Source: Pseudomonas fluvialis | GTDB taxonomy: Bacteria; Pseudomonadota; Gammaproteobacteria; Pseudomonadales; Pseudomonadaceae | Assembly: GCF_014207935.1 (NCBI RefSeq) | Contig: NZ_JACHLL010000006.1 | Location: 186,001-250,000, forward strand | Direction of reading: 5' to 3' | Length of the DNA: 64,000 nt | Shown: positions 60,321-64,000 of the stretch, in pieces | Numbering within the stretch: position 1 is the first letter of the stretch | Layout of the letters: every line of letters starts with the position of its first letter | Notes under the pieces: model-generated | The model's input: only the letters and a program-made list of their open reading frames with translations | What the model was told of the DNA's origin: nothing | Databases searched by the model: none | Made by a program: the position numbers and the translations under genes

Positions 60321-62379
60321 GAGCGCCCTCCTCTTTGGCCTGCTCATCGACAGCCTCCAGCGCCACGGCGCAGGCCTTGAGCTCGGGCATGCGGGTGATG
60401 GGGTCCTGGGCGTCGTTGGTCAGCAGATTGCACGGCGCTTCGCGAAAGTGATACGGCATGGCCAGGGTGCCGGGCGCCAGGTCGTCGGACAGCTCCAGCC
60501 GGGTGATCAGCTCGCCGCGCCGCGAACTCACCCTGACCCGTTGATGCTGCGCCAACCCCAGCCTGACCGCATCCGCAGGATGGATAAACAGCAACCCGGC
60601 CGGTGTCTCGCGCTCCAGCAGCGGCGATTTGCGGGTCATCGAGCCGCAGCCGTAGTGAAAATGCAGGCGGTGGGTGGTGAACCAGAACGGATAGTCCGCA
60701 TCCGGGCATTCGGCTGGTGCCACGCAGCTGACCGGCAGCAGCCGCGCGCGGCCCAGCGGAAAGCTGTGCTGATGGAGGATCGGGCTGCCCTGTGGGTGCT
60801 CGGCATCGCAGGGCCACTGCAGGCCGTGGTGCGTATCCAGCGCGGCGTAGCTCATGGCGGAGAAGATCGGCGACAGGCTCGCCATTTCGTCGAACACTGC
60901 TTCGGCGCTCTGCCACTCAAAGCCAGTGTGGCCAAGGCGGCGGGCCAGCTCACCGAGTATCTGCCAGTCGCAGCGTGCCTGCCCCGGCGGCGGCAGCGCG
61001 CGGCGGATGCGCTGCACGCGGCGTTCGCAGTTGCTGAAGGTGCCGTCCTTCTCGGCGAAGCTCGCTGCCGGCAGGATCACATCGGCTAACTTCGCCGTCT
61101 CGGTCAGGTGCATCTCGATCACCACCAGGCAGTCCAACTGGGCCAGGGCATGGGCCACCTGATTGCGGTCCGGGTCAGTCTGCACCGGGTCCTCGCCCAG
61201 AATCATCAGGCAGCCGAACTGGCCGGCCGCCGCGGCCTTGGTCATGCCCAGCGAGGTCATCCCCGGCGTCTCGGGCATTGCACAGCCCCAGGCGTCAGCG
61301 AACTTGGCGCGCACAGACGCGTCCGCGACCTTTTGATAACCGGGAAACACGTCCGGCAGGCAGCCCATGTCGCAGGCGCCCTGCACGTTGTTCTGCCCGC
61401 GCAGCGGATTGATGCCGGTGCCGGGTCGGCCGACCTGGCCGCAGACCAGCGCCAGGTTGGACACGGCGATGACGTTGTTGGTCCCGCTCTGGAACTGAGT
61501 GATGCCCATGCCGTAGGCGATGAAGGCCGCCTTCGACTGGCTGTACAGACGCGCCAGCTTGATCAGCTGTTCCACCGGCACGCCGGTTTCGCGGCTGGTC
61601 TGCTCAGGCGTGATGCCGGCCAGGTGGCGGCTCAGCGGCTCGATATCCTCGCAGCGTTTGGCGAGGAAGGCCCTGTTCTCCCAGCCATTGTCGAGGATGA
61701 TCTGCACCAGCCCGTTGAGCAGCGCGATATTGCTGCCCAGGCGCAGTTGCAGGTGCATGTCGGCCAGTCGCGCCAGGCGTGTCTTGCGCGGGTCGATCAC
61801 CACCAGCCTGGCGCCACGGGCCTGGGCCCTGAGCATGCGCGCGCCGATCATCGCGTGGTTCTCGGTGACGTCGGCGCCTATCACCAGGATCAGCTCGGCC
61901 TCGTCGAGGTCGGCGATGCTGTTGGTCATCGCCCCCGAACCCAGGGTGCGCGACAGCCCCGCCACCGAGGGGCTGTGGCAGATGCGCGCGCAGTGATCGA
62001 TGTTGTGGGTGCCAAGCACGGCGCGGGCGAATTTCTGCGCCGCGTAGTTGTCCTCGTTGCTCGCCCGGGCGCAGCTGATCACCCCGACGCCCAGTGGGCC
62101 GTAGGTTTCCAGCGACGTGCGCAACGCCTCGGCCACCCGTGTCAGGGCCTCGTCCCAGCCGGCCGGGCGCAGCTCTCCATGCTCGCGCACCAGCGGCGTG
62201 GTGATGCGTCCAACGGGGTCGACCGCATAGGCATTGGACCAGCCCTTGGCGCACAGCTGGCCCTGGCTCACCGGATGCCCGGCCTGCGGCTCGACCCCGA
62301 TCACCCGCCCGCCCTCGACGCGCAGGCCGACGCCACAGCCAACGCCGCAATAGGCACAGATGCTCGGCACTGTATGCAT
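60304..62379 (-). CDS. formate dehydrogenase catalytic subunit, cytoplasmic, Cys-type
   Basis: The 691-residue protein resembles FdhF (formate dehydrogenase H). A [4Fe-4S] site is formed by Cys8/11/15/43. The active site reads CARICHSP with Cys134-His135, so cysteine replaces the selenocysteine of E. coli. The bis-MGD-binding molybdopterin domains follow. It has no Tat signal, so it is cytoplasmic. It should oxidise formate to CO2, or do the reverse, and pass electrons to the beta/gamma pair. An ANR-like box is 55 bp upstream. Confidence 0.88.
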   Translation of the reverse strand: MHTVPSICAYCGVGCGVGLRVEGGRVIGVEPQAGHPVSQGQLCAKGWSNAYAVDPVGRITTPLVREHGELRPAGWDEALTRVAEALRTSLETYGPLGVGVISCARASNEDNYAAQKFARAVLGTHNIDHCARICHSPSVAGLSRTLGSGAMTNSIADLDEAELILVIGADVTENHAMIGARMLRAQARGARLVVIDPRKTRLARLADMHLQLRLGSNIALLNGLVQIILDNGWENRAFLAKRCEDIEPLSRHLAGITPEQTSRETGVPVEQLIKLARLYSQSKAAFIAYGMGITQFQSGTNNVIAVSNLALVCGQVGRPGTGINPLRGQNNVQGACDMGCLPDVFPGYQKVADASVRAKFADAWGCAMPETPGMTSLGMTKAAAAGQFGCLMILGEDPVQTDPDRNQVAHALAQLDCLVVIEMHLTETAKLADVILPAASFAEKDGTFSNCERRVQRIRRALPPPGQARCDWQILGELARRLGHTGFEWQSAEAVFDEMASLSPIFSAMSYAALDTHHGLQWPCDAEHPQGSPILHQHSFPLGRARLLPVSCVAPAECPDADYPFWFTTHRLHFHYGCGSMTRKSPLLERETPAGLLFIHPADAVRLGLAQHQRVRVSSRRGELITRLELSDDLAPGTLAMPYHFREAPCNLLTNDAQDPITRMPELKACAVALEAVDEQAKEEGAHARRP

Positions 62380-62701
62380 GAAGGGTCCCCCGAAGCCTGG
62401 TATTCAAGCTAGCCCCACCCCGGCAATCCGGGCCTGATGCAGGTCAAGCCGGAGCGCAATCCGTTATGGCAAGAAGCCTAGGCGTAAAGCCATGAACATG
62501 CGCCTGACGCAGGCGGACAGCTATTGGCAATAGCCTGTCTGCCGCCCGATCGGAAGCGGCCTGCCGAGTAACTCGTACAGACTGACCTGGCTGGTCGTTG
62601 CTCACCAGGGCATGGGCCCGGCAGAATGCCGGCATGGCGTGTTGTCGCCCACTCAAGGATCTCCGCCGCTGATGATCAGCCGCGATGAAGGAAGCTCGAT
62701 C
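62380..62701. promoter_or_regulatory. divergent gap between the formate dehydrogenase operon and the MscS-like gene
   Basis: This 322-bp region has no gene and must hold two divergent promoters. The ANR/DNR-like site at 62434-62447 is the only element I can name. The MscS-like gene has AAGGA at about 62688-62692 before its start. Confidence 0.5.
62434..62447 (-). promoter_or_regulatory. ANR/FNR-like box upstream of the formate dehydrogenase
   Basis: On the minus strand the sequence TTGACCTGCATCAG fits TTGAC-N4-ATCAG. It matches the FNR consensus TTGAT-N4-ATCAA at eight of ten positions, and the same variant is, as I recall, the ANR box of the P. aeruginosa arc promoter. Its centre is about 60 nt before the start codon. 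Confidence 0.5.
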
Positions 62702-64000
62702 ATGCGCAAATTACTGCACGCGTCTGTTGTCCCTTGGCTGGCTCTGCTGTTCTGCCTCTCAGGCTGGAGCCCGGCGCTGCTGGCGGACGAAGCATTCACG
62801 GCTGACGAGGCCGAGCCGCACGCCGTCGCGCTGGAAGTCGCCAACCGCACCATCCTGGTGTTCCGCAGCAACCTGCTGGCTGAAACACCGGCGTTACGCG
62901 CAGCGCGGGCGCGCTCAGTGATCAACGAAGTGCTCGATGAGAGCGCCAACCTGTCGGTCAGCCTGCAGCCGATGCAGGACAACTTCATCGTGCTGCTGGG
63001 GGGACGAAGGGCCTTTATCGTCTCCGCCGCGGACACCGACCCGCTGGAACACGACTCTACCCAGGCAGCGGCAGAAGCCGCCGCTGAAAACCTGCGCCTG
63101 GTCGTGGCGGAAACCCAGGAGAGCCGTGACCTGCGCTTCATGCTCACCGCGGCGGCCTATTCAGGCATTGCCACGCTGATTTTCGCCTTTCTGATCCGCC
63201 TGATCTACTTCATCCGTGCCCGCGTGCTGCAGGCCCTGCCGGGACTGATGCAGCGTCACACCCAGGCACTCAAGGTAGGCACCACCCAGGTGGTCGATGC
63301 CAACCAGTTGTTTCCGCTGGTCACCCGCAGCCTGCACGCCCTGCGCTGGATGCTGATGTTGCTGCTGGGCTACGAGTGGCTGAGTTTTGTCATGTCGCGT
63401 TTTCCCTATACGCGGCCATGGGGCGAGAGCCTCAACAGCTACCTGCTGCAGGTTGCTGCCTATCTGTTCGATGGCGTGGTGAGTGCCTTGCCGGGCCTGG
63501 GCATTGCCGTGGCCATTTTCTTCATTGCCCGCGGGGTGAGCGGCTTTGTGCAGCGCCTGCTCAAGCGCATGGCGGCCCCCGGCAACAGCGATGCCTGGCT
63601 CAATGGAGAAACCCTGCAACCCACCCGGCGCCTGACCTCCCTGGCAATCTGGCTGTTTGCCCTGGCGATGGCCTACCCGTATCTGCCCGGCGCCGGCACC
63701 GAGGCCTTCAAGGGGCTGTCGGTTCTGATCGGCCTGATGATTTCCCTCGGTGCCTCCAGTGTCGTCGGCCAGGCAGCCTCGGGCTTGATCCTGACCTACA
63801 CACGAACCCTGCGCCCAGGCGAGTATGTAAGGGTCGGCGAGCATGAGGGCACCGTCACCGAAGTCGGCATGTTCACCACCCGTATCCGTACCGGCGTTGG
63901 CGAGGTACTCACCATCCCCAACTCGATGATTACCGGCACTGTGACCAAGAACTACTCACGTGCCGTAGCCGGCGCCGGCCACCTGCTCGACACCAGCGTC
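62702..64000 (+). CDS. MscS-family mechanosensitive channel, long form (partial, C-terminus off the window)
   Basis: The plus-strand frame from ATG 62702 stays open to the right edge (433 codons). It has a signal peptide (LLFCLSGWSPALLA), a periplasmic domain (about 30-150) and several membrane helices. The MscS pore helix GLMISLGASSVVGQAASGLILTY near residue 345 and the beta domain GEYVRVGEHEGTVTEVG ... TIPNSMI follow. It is a long YnaI/YbdG-like type rather than the short MscS. The end is missing. Confidence 0.9.
   Translation, partial: MRKLLHASVVPWLALLFCLSGWSPALLADEAFTADEAEPHAVALEVANRTILVFRSNLLAETPALRAARARSVINEVLDESANLSVSLQPMQDNFIVLLGGRRAFIVSAADTDPLEHDSTQAAAEAAAENLRLVVAETQESRDLRFMLTAAAYSGIATLIFAFLIRLIYFIRARVLQALPGLMQRHTQALKVGTTQVVDANQLFPLVTRSLHALRWMLMLLLGYEWLSFVMSRFPYTRPWGESLNSYLLQVAAYLFDGVVSALPGLGIAVAIFFIARGVSGFVQRLLKRMAAPGNSDAWLNGETLQPTRRLTSLAIWLFALAMAYPYLPGAGTEAFKGLSVLIGLMISLGASSVVGQAASGLILTYTRTLRPGEYVRVGEHEGTVTEVGMFTTRIRTGVGEVLTIPNSMITGTVTKNYSRAVAGAGHLLDTSV

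Noticed and set aside
60304-62379. Selenocysteine formate dehydrogenase
   Set aside because: The active-site codon encodes cysteine (CARICHSP) and there is no in-frame TGA.

Overview
The window is an ordinary, GC-rich chromosomal segment of a Pseudomonas-type gammaproteobacterium. The evidence is the fused nuoCD gene, the long (531-residue) isocitrate lyase, the gacA-uvrC-pgsA-tRNA(Gly)-tRNA(Cys)-tRNA(Leu) order, and blocks in the order I remember from P. aeruginosa (nuo, aceA, purB, mnmA, icd, cspD, clpSA, infA, aat, trxB, ftsK, lolA, rarA, serS, cysG, tusEBCD). Species cannot be fixed from the sequence alone.

Layout. 1-9.6 kb: nuoJ (cut by the left edge) back to nuoA, the proton-pumping NADH dehydrogenase, all on the minus strand. 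9.9-15.7 kb: a thioesterase-like protein, isocitrate lyase, a secretin N-domain-like protein, a PLD-like protein, a GNAT acetyltransferase and the uL16 hydroxylase. 15.7-20.3 kb: purB, an EamA permease, hflD, mnmA and a NUDIX hydrolase. 20.6-27.9 kb: icd, cspD and an N-degron cluster (clpS, clpA, bpt, aat) with infA and trxB. 28-38.8 kb: ftsK-lolA-rarA-crcB-serS-cysG on plus, then trpD2/ybiB and the sulfur relay tusE-B-C-D and a YccA-type membrane protein on minus.

39.0-42.0 kb: tRNA-Ser(UGA) followed by a decayed 2.9-kb island. It is bounded by a perfect 17-bp duplication of the tRNA 3' end and holds the C-terminal stump of a tyrosine recombinase, phased tandem repeats and two lipoprotein genes. 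The right boundary lies only about 115 bp before gacA. 42-45.7 kb: gacA, uvrC, pgsA and three tRNAs with clear promoters and terminators.

45.9-58.5 kb: a proline-rich autotransporter with eight 60-bp repeats, a small exported protein, a DUF808 membrane protein, ugd-galU, a VOC protein, glutathione reductase, a TRIC/YicG-like protein, a PCuAC copper chaperone, a PlpD-like patatin (type Vd) and a DUF4105 protein. 58.5-62.4 kb: a three-gene soluble molybdenum formate dehydrogenase whose beta and gamma partners resemble sulfhydrogenase subunits, with an ANR-like box upstream. 62.7 kb to the end: a long MscS-family channel, cut by the right edge.

Functional links inside the window: icd and aceA form the isocitrate branch point; Bpt and Aat create the N-degrons that ClpS passes to ClpA; TusBCD-TusE feed sulfur to MnmA; GalU feeds Ugd. 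I did not find an unmistakably new defence or mobile system. The most unusual items are the island remnant, the formate dehydrogenase complex, the repeat autotransporter and several unexplained palindromes at promoters.
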